Shown here in pieces: positions 18,049 through 26,099 of a stretch of DNA of 64,000 bases; positions within the stretch are counted from its first letter, which is position 1; every line of letters starts with the position of its first letter. The notes under the pieces are model-generated. The model made no database searches. It had not been told where the DNA came from and was given only the letters and a program-made list of their open reading frames with translations. The position numbers and the translations under genes are program-made. The DNA is from Ignavibacteria bacterium (GTDB lineage: Bacteria > Bacteroidota > Ignavibacteria > Tepidaquicellales > Tepidaquicellaceae), in NCBI GenBank assembly GCA_016710985.1, contig JADJTX010000003.1, positions 124,001 through 188,000 on the forward strand, written 5' to 3'.

Positions 18049-18363
18049 TTAATATCTCGGTATCAGATGCATATGAGCGTGCATCACTACCTGCCCCGCG
18101 CTTTTGCCTGCATTTACACTGACATTGTACCCCGAAGGCTTAAAATTTTTATCACAGTATTTTTTCGTTTCATTCAGGAGATCTGTGATTGCATTTTGCT
18201 CTTCCTTGCTCAGATCGAAATAATTTTCGGTATGCTCATAAGGGATTATCAGCACATGTCCTTTCGAATGGGGATACTTGTCTTTTATAACGAATGCAAG
18301 ATTATTTTTCAGAATGATGTTACTCTCGTCGATATTACAGAAAATGCAGTCAGGCTGCTTCAT
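18049..18363 (-). CDS. HIT family protein, C-terminally short
   Basis: The protein has 104 residues and is a histidine-triad nucleotide hydrolase-type protein. The motif HAHMHLIPRY contains the triad histidines, and the N-terminal CIFC pair is a typical zinc site of bacterial HIT proteins. The last residues are ...PRY and then the stop; HIT proteins of this type usually continue 10-30 residues past this motif. The stop lies directly against an AATTATC heptamer array, so the original 3' end may have been lost when the array formed. Activity may be retained because the catalytic motif is complete. It stands alone between repeat-rich gaps. Confidence 0.88.
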   Translation of the reverse strand: MKQPDCIFCNIDESNIILKNNLAFVIKDKYPHSKGHVLIIPYEHTENYFDLSKEEQNAITDLLNETKKYCDKNFKPSGYNVSVNAGKSAGQVVMHAHMHLIPRY

Positions 18364-18782
18364 GGAATTTTTAATGCAAATATAATTAAAATAGAAATTT
18401 AATACTGTTTACCTTTTTAGCTCAACACAACTGTCTATGTACACTGTAAAAATTTAAACACGGATGACACGGATTAATAGGTAGTAGAACGGATTTTAAG
18501 TTTTTATTAATATGAATCTTCGCGGGCTTTGCGTTTAAAAGGTTTTATTGCGGTAACATCAAAGTAAAAAGCAATAGATCACAGGACAAATGTTTTAAAA
18601 GTAATTAAAATTTAAACTTAACCTCTCATAAAAATCTATGTTGACAACTGGAATGTGGTGGATTAAATTTGTAGTGTTCTCTGATAGTCCTACCCCAAAA
18701 CATTTTTACCCTCGTTTGTTATCAAAATAAATTTTGTTAAGTTAGAATTACTTAACAATTAATTAAAAGGAAAAAGGAAAAT
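18364..18782. other. Intergenic: inverted duplication arm of the paralog A/B pair
   Basis: From about 18530 this is the reverse complement of 12416-12735, including TTGACAACTGGAATGTGG, a CAGGACAAATGT site at 18592-18603 and the GGAAAAAGGAAA tract before the leader ORF. Between 18364 and 18530 I see only short ACACGGAT words and no gene. Confidence 0.75.
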
Positions 18783-18842
18783 ATGAAAATGAAGAATATA
18801 ACTTCTTTATTGACCGTAAATATACACATCAAACAAAAATAA
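18783..18842 (+). CDS. Conserved 19-residue leader ORF upstream of paralog B
   Basis: It has the same MKMKNITSLLTVNIHIKQK product as at 12419-12478, with an AAAAGGAAAAAGGAAAAT tract before the ATG. Its TAA stop is three bases before the paralog B start. It may couple translation of the two frames. Confidence 0.45.
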   Translation: MKMKNITSLLTVNIHIKQK

Positions 18843-18845
18843 TTT

Positions 18846-20099
18846 ATGAAAAAGATAATTTTAGTATTGCTCATTGTTCATTGTACATTGCTCATTGCAA
18901 AGGCGCAGTGGATACAGCAAAATTCAGGTACTAATCAAAATTTATATGACATAGAGTTTATAAACGACAAATCCGGCTGGGCTGTGGGAGATGCAGGTGT
19001 AGTGATCAAAACAACTAATGGCGGGACAAACTGGATAAATGTTCCTAATCCTTCCGGACAATATGGCGGATTGATGTGGAGTATTTGTCCGGTAGATTCA
19101 GAAGTTGTTTATGCTGTAGCCGGATATGATTTTATCATGAAAACAAGTAATGGAGGATTGAATTGGAATGTGCTCAGCAGCAGGATCGGCTCCACTACTG
19201 CTTTTAAAGGAGTATATTTTCTTAATAGAGATACCGGATGGTTTCTCGGCAGCTATAAAGTCTTTAGAACATATGACGGAGGAAATACTCTTGATTCATT
19301 TTATGCCCCATGGTTTACAAATTCAGATATATATTTTAAGAATATTGATACGGGAATATTTTGTGGAGATGGTGTTGTATTTAAATCAACTAATGGATGT
19401 ATCAACTGGATAAATACAAATGTTTCACCCGGAATATTTTACCAGTTTGGAGAACTCGCTGTTGTAAATAATAAAGTCTGGGTGATAGCAAGCGGAGACG
19501 CTCCTGTTTTTCATAGTACAGATTTTTGTGACAGCTGGAATGTAATAGATACAATAAATTGTTACCCACCTTCTGTCATGTTTAGTGTTGCATTTGCAAA
19601 TGAAATGACTGGGTGGACAGGAGGGACTTTTGGCTGGCTTTATAAAACTACAGATGGAGGCTATAATTGGTTAAGGGAACAGACAACAAGTGATCCAAGA
19701 TTTTGGGGTTCAATATTTTGTTTTAATGATTCAATAGTTTGGGGTGCTGGTGGTGCCGGGAAGATACGGTACACTACAAATGGAGGTCAGACTATGGTAA
19801 GCATTAATACTGAAGAATCAAATGAAGAGCCTGAAGATTTTACACTTTATCAGAATTTTCCAAACCCTTTTAATCCTGAAACAAACATAGAATTTTTCAT
19901 TCCAACCAGCAGCGAAGTCAGCTTAAAAGTCTTTGACACATCCGGTAAATTAATAAAAATTCTTTTAAATAATATATTTTTAAATAAAGGCAAGCGTTCA
20001 TTTATTTTTAATTCAGGAAACCTTCCCAGCGGGATTTACTACGCTCAGCTTCAGTCCGGAAATATAAATAAGACAAACAAAATGGTATTGGTTAAATAA
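18846..20099 (+). CDS. Secreted YCF48-like repeat protein with T9SS type A domain (paralog B)
   Basis: The protein has 417 residues. A signal peptide, identical to that of paralog A up to a few residues, is followed by YCF48/BNR-like repeats (SGWAVGDAGVVIKTTNGGTNW; TGWTGGTFGWLYKTTDGG). The T9SS type A domain has NFPNPFNPETNIEFF and ends TNKMVLVK. Five heptamers of the ATTGCTC/ATTGTTC class (18866-18900) encode the signal-peptide core. It lies in inverted orientation to paralog A, 6.4 kb away, with a nearly identical ~300 bp 5' region. Sequence after the stop (ACACTTGTCCTGCC, then AAATATACTCATC) matches that after the truncated copy at 12932. It is a predicted surface or released protein; its ligand is unknown. 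Confidence 0.87.
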   Translation: MKKIILVLLIVHCTLLIAKAQWIQQNSGTNQNLYDIEFINDKSGWAVGDAGVVIKTTNGGTNWINVPNPSGQYGGLMWSICPVDSEVVYAVAGYDFIMKTSNGGLNWNVLSSRIGSTTAFKGVYFLNRDTGWFLGSYKVFRTYDGGNTLDSFYAPWFTNSDIYFKNIDTGIFCGDGVVFKSTNGCINWINTNVSPGIFYQFGELAVVNNKVWVIASGDAPVFHSTDFCDSWNVIDTINCYPPSVMFSVAFANEMTGWTGGTFGWLYKTTDGGYNWLREQTTSDPRFWGSIFCFNDSIVWGAGGAGKIRYTTNGGQTMVSINTEESNEEPEDFTLYQNFPNPFNPETNIEFFIPTSSEVSLKVFDTSGKLIKILLNNIFLNKGKRSFIFNSGNLPSGIYYAQLQSGNINKTNKMVLVK

Positions 20100-20175
20100 G
20101 TACACTTGTCCTGCCGAAATATACTCATCATATTAAACCGGGTATCGTAAACACAAACCGCTATCAGGATCGTAG

Positions 20176-20213
20176 TGTATTGTGTATTGTGTATTGTGTA
20201 TTGTATATTGTGT
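20176..20213 (+). repeat. Heptanucleotide array (GTGTATT)
   Basis: About five 7-bp GTGTATT-type units run directly into the intrinsic terminator that follows. The same word is found at 43736-43797. Confidence 0.85.
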
Positions 20214-20249
20214 AAGAGCCGTGGGAAGAAATTTTCACGGCTCTTATTA
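20214..20249 (+). terminator. Intrinsic terminator downstream of paralog B
   Basis: A 10-bp perfect stem AAGAGCCGTG / CACGGCTCTT (20214-20223 with 20236-20245) is followed by ATTATAA. It ends the transcript of the YCF48 gene. Confidence 0.78.
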
Positions 20250-20332
20250 TAAGTAAAATGCAGGATGCTAAATTCTAATAATCTTTTAATTTCCCCTTCT
20301 ACTTATTATATTACAACAAATAACATCATAAA

Positions 20333-21583
20333 ATGAAAAGTAAATTTACTCTGATAATAGTGTCAGCAGCACTGTTCTTGAATTGTTTTAAGACCTCATA
20401 TTCACAGGATACCGCAAAGATAATGGCTTACAATCTGCTTAATTACAGCACCGGCGAGGCAAGAAATGTATATTTTAAAAAAACGCTGGACTATTCAAGT
20501 CCCGATGTTCTCGCTGTTTGTGAAATAATCTCTGAAGCCGCAATGAATGACATGCTTGCGAATGTATTGAATTCAAATACTCCGGGATTATATTCTGCCG
20601 GTACGTTTATCGATGGTCCTGATACTGATAATGCGATATTTTTCAAGACTGCAAAATTTACTTTTCTCAGCAATACTCCTATACATACTTCTCTGCGTGA
20701 CATAAACATGTTCACACTTGTACACAATTTATCCCGGGATACGATCAGGTTATTCGTCGTTCATCTTAAAGCCAGTCAGGGAACGGATGAAGAGCTGCAG
20801 AGACTAGCTGAAGTGAATGCAGTGAGATCTGTTACAAATGGTTTTCCGGCAGGTACTGAATTTATGATTCTTGGAGATTTTAATATTTACAAGTCGAGTG
20901 AAGCTTCTTACATCAGAATGCTGGAAGTTGAATCAGGCAATGACGGACAGTTCATTGATCCGTACACTCTTCCCGGAACGTGGAATCAGGCTGCTTATGC
21001 ACCTTACCATTCACAGTCAACAAGAGTAAGGTCATTCGGCGGAGGAGCAACCGGCGGAATGGATGACAGGTTTGATTTCATTTTAAATTCCAGTGCTTTG
21101 ATTCAGGAAGGAAGGATCAAGTTTATACCAAATTCATTAAAGCCTTTTGGCAACGACGGCAATCATTATAACGACAGCATAAATCAAAGACCTAACACAG
21201 CAGTTCCCGACAGCATAGCAGATGCGCTTGCTTACAGCTCGGATCATTTGCCTGTTTACGGTTTGTATAAATTTGACATACACCCGAATTCAATAAGAAA
21301 CATTTCCGAAATAAACCCGGAAGGATTCAGTCTCTATCAGAATTATCCCAATCCTTTCAATCCCGGAACAATAATAAAATACAAGCTTGCGGCGTCAAAG
21401 TTCGTAAGTCTCAAAGTTTACAATTCGAAAGGAAACGAAGTAGCTAAATTAGTGAATGAGAAACAAAATTCAGGAGAGTATAATATTCAGTTCGATGCAT
21501 CGAATTATCCTAGCGGAGTTTATTATTACAAACTTACTGTGAATAATTATACTGAAACGAAGACTATGATACTTGTGAAGTAG
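20333..21583 (+). CDS. Secreted endonuclease/exonuclease/phosphatase-fold protein with T9SS domain
   Basis: The protein has 416 residues. A signal peptide (MKSKFTLIIVSAALFLNCF) leads into an EEP-fold domain: KIMAYNLLNYS, DVLAVCEI (metal-binding Glu), VVHLKAS, MILGDFNIY (catalytic Asp and Asn) and SSDHLPVYG (catalytic Asp-His). These are the usual catalytic positions of DNase I-like enzymes. The last ~85 residues are a T9SS type A domain (NYPNPFNPGTIIKYK, ending TKTMILVK). It is probably an extracellular nuclease or phosphodiesterase, used perhaps for DNA or phosphate scavenging; this role is inferred. A repeat-rich convergent gap follows the stop. Confidence 0.87.
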   Translation: MKSKFTLIIVSAALFLNCFKTSYSQDTAKIMAYNLLNYSTGEARNVYFKKTLDYSSPDVLAVCEIISEAAMNDMLANVLNSNTPGLYSAGTFIDGPDTDNAIFFKTAKFTFLSNTPIHTSLRDINMFTLVHNLSRDTIRLFVVHLKASQGTDEELQRLAEVNAVRSVTNGFPAGTEFMILGDFNIYKSSEASYIRMLEVESGNDGQFIDPYTLPGTWNQAAYAPYHSQSTRVRSFGGGATGGMDDRFDFILNSSALIQEGRIKFIPNSLKPFGNDGNHYNDSINQRPNTAVPDSIADALAYSSDHLPVYGLYKFDIHPNSIRNISEINPEGFSLYQNYPNPFNPGTIIKYKLAASKFVSLKVYNSKGNEVAKLVNEKQNSGEYNIQFDASNYPSGVYYYKLTVNNYTETKTMILVK

Positions 21584-22179
21584 ATCGGTTAGTTCATTTA
21601 GTTAAGTAAGTTAAGTAAGTTAAGTTAAGAAGTTAAGTTAAGTCAAAGTTCTTTGAGTTCTTTAGTTCTTTGAGTTCTTGGAGTTCGTTAACAGCTCAAC
21701 ACACTCACATACTCAACCCACACACTCAACACACTCAACAAAGTCATTGTTTGCAGCATCAAAGCTCATTGTTTCCCGTCAAAGTCATTGTTTACAACAT
21801 CAAAGTCATTGTTTGCAACATCAAAGTCATTGTTTACAACATCAAAGTCATTGTTTACAACATCAAAGTCATTGTTTGCAGCATCAAAGTCATTGTTTAC
21901 AGCATCAAAGTCATTGTTTACAGCTGAAGATGCTCTACTAACAGTTTTTGGAGCTAGTTTGTCACTAATTGGCGGATATCTGTTTGTTAATGATTCGTTA
22001 CTTAGCCTGCTTTATTTAAAACTGAAGGCACAGAGGAATCTGTTTGCAATAACTCTACCTATTACTCAGCGAACTTAACTCAACAAACTCAACAAACTCA
22101 ACTAACTTAACTACTCAACTAACTCAACTAACTCAACACACTCAAAACACTCTACACACTCAACGAACTCACGGAGGTG
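21584..22179. other. Convergent gap filled by short-word repeats
   Basis: It holds, in order, GTTAAGTA / GAGTTCTTT words (21600-21690), CACTCAACA words (21695-21740), a 21-bp tandem array (21740-21926), a short unique part (21927-22070) and a long run of ACTCAAC words (22070-22175). The outer word sets are roughly complementary and could pair. Open frames across it are repeat by-products; I call no gene. Confidence 0.75.
21740..21926 (+). repeat. 21-bp tandem array (AAAGTCATTGTTTACAACATC)
   Basis: Nine copies with few differences. Each unit splits into three 7-bp words (GTCATTG, TTTACAA, CATCAAA), so it may be a higher-order form of a heptamer array. Because 21 is a multiple of 3, every frame yields a seven-residue peptide repeat such as SLFTTSK or SHCLQHQ. 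Confidence 0.9.
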
Positions 22180-24045
22180 TTATCTTTTCACAAAGCTGAC
22201 GGAATTGTTATAAGTAATAATTATGTCAGTCAGATCAGTTACGTTGTTGCCGTTAACGTCTGAGTTTACATATCCGGTTACGAAATTGGAAGCGTCATTG
22301 TAAACCAATAAAACATCCGTCAGATCAACAAAGCCATCCTGATTTACATCACCGCTGAAGAAACCAAATCTCAATGGCGCAGGATCTACCTGTATCTGAT
22401 TATTCCCGTATGCTTTTGTCAAAGCTGTAGTAAAATTATAAATCAGTGAATTTGATACAAAGGCATTTCCCGAATTGCTCCAGGTCTCTATAGAATTTCT
22501 GTGTTTAACGACTAAGTAGTAATTTGTTCCGTTTACCGCATTTGTAAAGTTGAATGTTCCTGTTCCTGAAGAATTTAAAATTCCCTTTGATGAATCAATT
22601 TTATTGTAAGGTGAAACAGTACTCCGCAGATAAACTCTTGCCGTGTCGCTAACCATTATATCTGTTGATGGATTATAGAATGCTTCAATGTAACCTGTAA
22701 GCTGCAATGATGATCCTGAAGCAGTCTGGGAAAATTTTACTGTTGTCATGTAAGTATTAAAGTTGACAAACGAAAATGTATTACCTGACATAAGTATGTT
22801 TCCGGATGCGTCTAAAACCATATCTGACGTACCGTCATTGCTGGTCCCCGTGTAGTTGTATTTTGCGATCCATTGCTGTGTTCCTGAGGAACTATATTTT
22901 AAGATGGCAATATCATTTCCAGTAAGATCGCTGTAACTGTCGAGAGCAACATATATATTTCCCGGAGTATCCGTTAGAATTTTGATAGGATAATTTGAAG
23001 AAAAGGGAACTGCTGTAAATAATTTTACCCATTGCTGAACGCCGGATGAATTATACTTTAAAGTAACACAAGTTGAAGTGTAGCTGTTGTAATAATTAGT
23101 TGTTCCGCCAACATATATATTTCCCGAATTATCAAGCGCTAAACTGACTGCATTATCCGAGCTGTCGTTATAAATTGAAGTCCACTGCTGAGTCCCTGCT
23201 GAATTATATTTAACCGTAGCAAAATTCGGTTCAATGCTGGCATTAGTTGTTCCTGTAACAAATACATTATCCGACGGATCAACAGCTATTGCTGTTGGTG
23301 AATCATCTCCTCCTGCAGGACCATTGTAGGTCTTAGCCCATTGCTGTACGCCGGTTGAATTATATTTAATTGTTACATAGTTTTGTCCGGTTGTGTCATT
23401 AATCGTAGTGCCAGTAACATAGACATTACCAGTGCTGCTGACTCTGACCAGCGGAAGGAAATCCTCATTGCCGCTGTCGTATCTCATTACCCATTGCTGA
23501 ACGCCTGAAGTATTGTATTTTATTGTAGCAATGTCCGTTAATGTTACTGCATCACCGGTACTTGCACCGGTGATATAAACATTTCCCGAATTATCAATCA
23601 CCATGTTTCCTAAGTTCTCATTATCACCGGCAGGACCATTATACCTTGCAACCCATTGCTGAACACCGCTTGAATTATACTTGACAGTCGCAAAGTCTAT
23701 TGTAGTATCCGCTCCTTCACTGTTACCCGAGACATAAATATTTCCCGATCCGTCAATGCTGATAGATTTGGCGTCATCCTGTCCGTTGATCGGACCGTTA
23801 TATCTCCGTATCCACTGCATTACGCCGGAAGAATTATATTTGATCGTAGTAAAGTCAGTCCCGTTTGGAATTGAGTCACTCTGCCCTGTAACATATACAT
23901 TGCCGGAATTGTCTGTAGCAACTGCTGATGTATAATTAAATGCCAAAGGCATATTCTGATATTGTCTCGCCCACTGGAGAGTCTGGCTGAAAAGATTAGT
24001 TGTGCTTCCAAGGAACAAGATGAAAATAAAAAATAATTTTATCAT
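22180..24045 (-). CDS. Secreted SBBP-repeat propeller protein with dockerin-like C-terminal module
   Basis: The protein has 621 residues from ATG 24045 (MIKLFFIFILFLGSTTNLFS), chosen because it gives a proper signal peptide; the open frame extends 31 codons further. About ten SBBP repeats follow, of the form DNSGNVYVTGxS...ATIKYNSSGVQQW. Residues from about 450 to the end form the module shared with six other proteins here: FYNPST...MVSDTARVYLR, VVKHRNSIETWS, YGNNQIQVD and two calcium-loop motifs (GDVNQDGFVDLTDV and SDVNGNNVTDLTDI), ending FVKR. There is no NPFNP-type domain. It is predicted to be extracellular; attachment through the C-terminal module is an inference. Confidence 0.85.
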   Translation of the reverse strand: MIKLFFIFILFLGSTTNLFSQTLQWARQYQNMPLAFNYTSAVATDNSGNVYVTGQSDSIPNGTDFTTIKYNSSGVMQWIRRYNGPINGQDDAKSISIDGSGNIYVSGNSEGADTTIDFATVKYNSSGVQQWVARYNGPAGDNENLGNMVIDNSGNVYITGASTGDAVTLTDIATIKYNTSGVQQWVMRYDSGNEDFLPLVRVSSTGNVYVTGTTINDTTGQNYVTIKYNSTGVQQWAKTYNGPAGGDDSPTAIAVDPSDNVFVTGTTNASIEPNFATVKYNSAGTQQWTSIYNDSSDNAVSLALDNSGNIYVGGTTNYYNSYTSTCVTLKYNSSGVQQWVKLFTAVPFSSNYPIKILTDTPGNIYVALDSYSDLTGNDIAILKYSSSGTQQWIAKYNYTGTSNDGTSDMVLDASGNILMSGNTFSFVNFNTYMTTVKFSQTASGSSLQLTGYIEAFYNPSTDIMVSDTARVYLRSTVSPYNKIDSSKGILNSSGTGTFNFTNAVNGTNYYLVVKHRNSIETWSNSGNAFVSNSLIYNFTTALTKAYGNNQIQVDPAPLRFGFFSGDVNQDGFVDLTDVLLVYNDASNFVTGYVNSDVNGNNVTDLTDIIITYNNSVSFVKR

Positions 24046-24459
24046 GGTTGATATTATTTTAATTAATGAAATTTTATATAAGGTTGTGCTCAGGTGATGA
24101 AGTCCCCTTAATTTATTTAATAAATCATGAGGACTCATACCTGTCCTGTGAGAGAAAATCCGAAGGTGAAATTATCAAGAACTTTTTGTTACATAGCTCA
24201 CAGGAAAAATTACTTTACAAATATATATATTGCAGTCTGCAATTTACAAAGACATTTTTTTTACTTTGTAGGATGATGATATCCAAGCAGAAGACACGAC
24301 GCTGATGACTGCGTTATGTTTTTAATTAATGCAAAAGGCTTGTGTGAGCCGGGATCATGGTTTATAATTTCCCTGCATTGATTCAGAAAATAATTTTAAA
24401 GTAACCATTAAATATTTATTTTAGGATAATAAAATCATAAATTGTTTTAAAAGCAGTCT
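24046..24459. other. Intergenic between divergent genes, no gene seen
   Basis: A/T-rich sequence between a minus-strand secreted protein and a plus-strand TPR-like protein; promoters for both are expected here. No array, palindrome or coding region is evident. Confidence 0.5.
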
Positions 24460-25914
24460 ATGCATAACAGTAAGGCCTTATATCTTTTAAAAACATTCTC
24501 AAAAGAAGAGTTCAGAGAGTTTGGCGCGTTCATTGAATCTCCGTTTCATAATCGTGAAAATATCATTGTAAAATTTTACAATGTTCTGAAGGCGGAATTT
24601 CCGTTATTTACCGGACAGAATTTAAGAAGAATCAATATCTTTAAAAAGCTCTATCCGGATAAACCGTTTGATGATGCACTGATGAGGAATACGATTTCAG
24701 ACCTTCTGAGTCTGGCTGAAGAGTATATAAAAAATAAACAGTTCAGCAGAGAGACTTTTTATAATCAGTACCTGCTTTTAAAAGAGCTGACCAACAGGAA
24801 ACAGCAGTCTTTGTTTAAAATGAATTTTAAGAAAGCGGAAAAAGCATTAAAAAGTTCTGAGGTAAGGGATGAAATTTATTATCAGAACAATTTTCTGCTC
24901 GAAGATGAACTTCGAAGAAATGTAGTTGTAAATTCAAGCAGGATATTGTTTCACGATGACAATCTCAATGCTCAGGCAAAAAATCTACACATATATCATC
25001 TGACCGAAAACATAAAGCTTTATGCGATTATGCTGAATCAGGCAAAATTTACATTTGATCATAAATTTAACTTCGGATTCTTAGAAGTAGTCAGGGAGTT
25101 TATTGAAAAGAATTATGAAGGGTTCAGCGATGTTCCCTATATTATTATTTTTTATAATTGTGTAATGCTTTTTAAGACGGAAGAGAAAAGATATTTTGAC
25201 GCATTAAAAAGTGAGGTAAAAAAGCATTTCAGGAAGTTGTCATTAACGGACAGAAAGAACATGTTCATTGTACTTACAAACCACTCTCAGCAGCAGATTA
25301 AGAAAGGTAAGTTTGAATTTTACAAAGAGAGCTTCGAGATTCATAAAGAGTTTATAAGAACAAAGGCATATTTCGAGGGAAACGATTTCATGGCGCATTA
25401 TATTTATAAATCCGCTGCCATTTCGGCAATAGATGCAGGTGAAACAGAATGGGCTGAAAAATTCATAAATCAATACAGGGCACTGGTTCACATTGATTTC
25501 AGGGATTCAGCTTTCTACTATTGCAGCTCGCGTTTGCATCTTAGTAAAGGTGAGTATGATGAAGCAATTGAATCTCTTTCAAAGGTTCAGGCATTTGATT
25601 TTACCGACAGGCAGAATGTCAATCAGACTCTGCTTATGATATATTATTGTAAAAATGAAACCGAATCATTTCTTTCATTAGTTGACAGTTTCAGACATTT
25701 TTTAAAACGAAATAAAAAAGTTAGAAAGCAGGATTTCAAAATGTTTAATAATTTTATTACCTGCATAAAAAAATTGTACACCTTAAAGAATAAGGACAGG
25801 GATGATATCAGACCTGATTTAATTATTTTTAAAAATGAAATGGCCGGGAAGACCGATGTAATATCAAAAAAATGGCTTCTGCAAAAAGCCGATGAGCTGA
25901 TATATAGTGTTTGA
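24460..25914 (+). CDS. Conserved helical (TPR-like) protein of unknown function, paralog 1
   Basis: The protein has 484 residues, no signal peptide and a high helical content, so it is probably cytoplasmic. The N-terminus has LLKTFSKEEFREFGAFIESPF and the C-terminus has SFRHFLKRNKK and KKWLLQKADEL. The same landmarks occur in the genes at 48258 and 56896, which are therefore paralogs. The middle shows repeated helix pairs (GETEWAEKFINQYRALV; GEYDEAIESLSKVQ), as in TPR superhelices. I know this as a recurrent unannotated family in Bacteroidota-type genomes, without an assigned role. All three copies are on the plus strand and diverge from minus-strand genes inside or beside secreted-protein blocks. 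Confidence 0.75.
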   Translation: MHNSKALYLLKTFSKEEFREFGAFIESPFHNRENIIVKFYNVLKAEFPLFTGQNLRRINIFKKLYPDKPFDDALMRNTISDLLSLAEEYIKNKQFSRETFYNQYLLLKELTNRKQQSLFKMNFKKAEKALKSSEVRDEIYYQNNFLLEDELRRNVVVNSSRILFHDDNLNAQAKNLHIYHLTENIKLYAIMLNQAKFTFDHKFNFGFLEVVREFIEKNYEGFSDVPYIIIFYNCVMLFKTEEKRYFDALKSEVKKHFRKLSLTDRKNMFIVLTNHSQQQIKKGKFEFYKESFEIHKEFIRTKAYFEGNDFMAHYIYKSAAISAIDAGETEWAEKFINQYRALVHIDFRDSAFYYCSSRLHLSKGEYDEAIESLSKVQAFDFTDRQNVNQTLLMIYYCKNETESFLSLVDSFRHFLKRNKKVRKQDFKMFNNFITCIKKLYTLKNKDRDDIRPDLIIFKNEMAGKTDVISKKWLLQKADELIYSV

Positions 25915-26099
25915 GTTGAGAGGATTGGGTGAATAGAGTTTATGGATGTGGTTTGGAATTCAAAAGTACATACTCCATTCACTCTATACACTCCATCACT
26001 CCACACGCTTTATGAACTATTTTCCCTAATAAAAGTTATAGATATTGTCTTGATTAAACTCCTTAATAGAAATATTTTTAACAAAAACTTAATCCGGCC

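Noticed and set aside
21670..22078. Overlapping open frames with SLFTTSK or SHCLQHQ peptide repeats
   Set aside because: They arise from the 21-bp array; any 21-bp repeat without stops is open. No ribosome binding site or conserved flank supports translation, although the tail after the array is not obviously repetitive.
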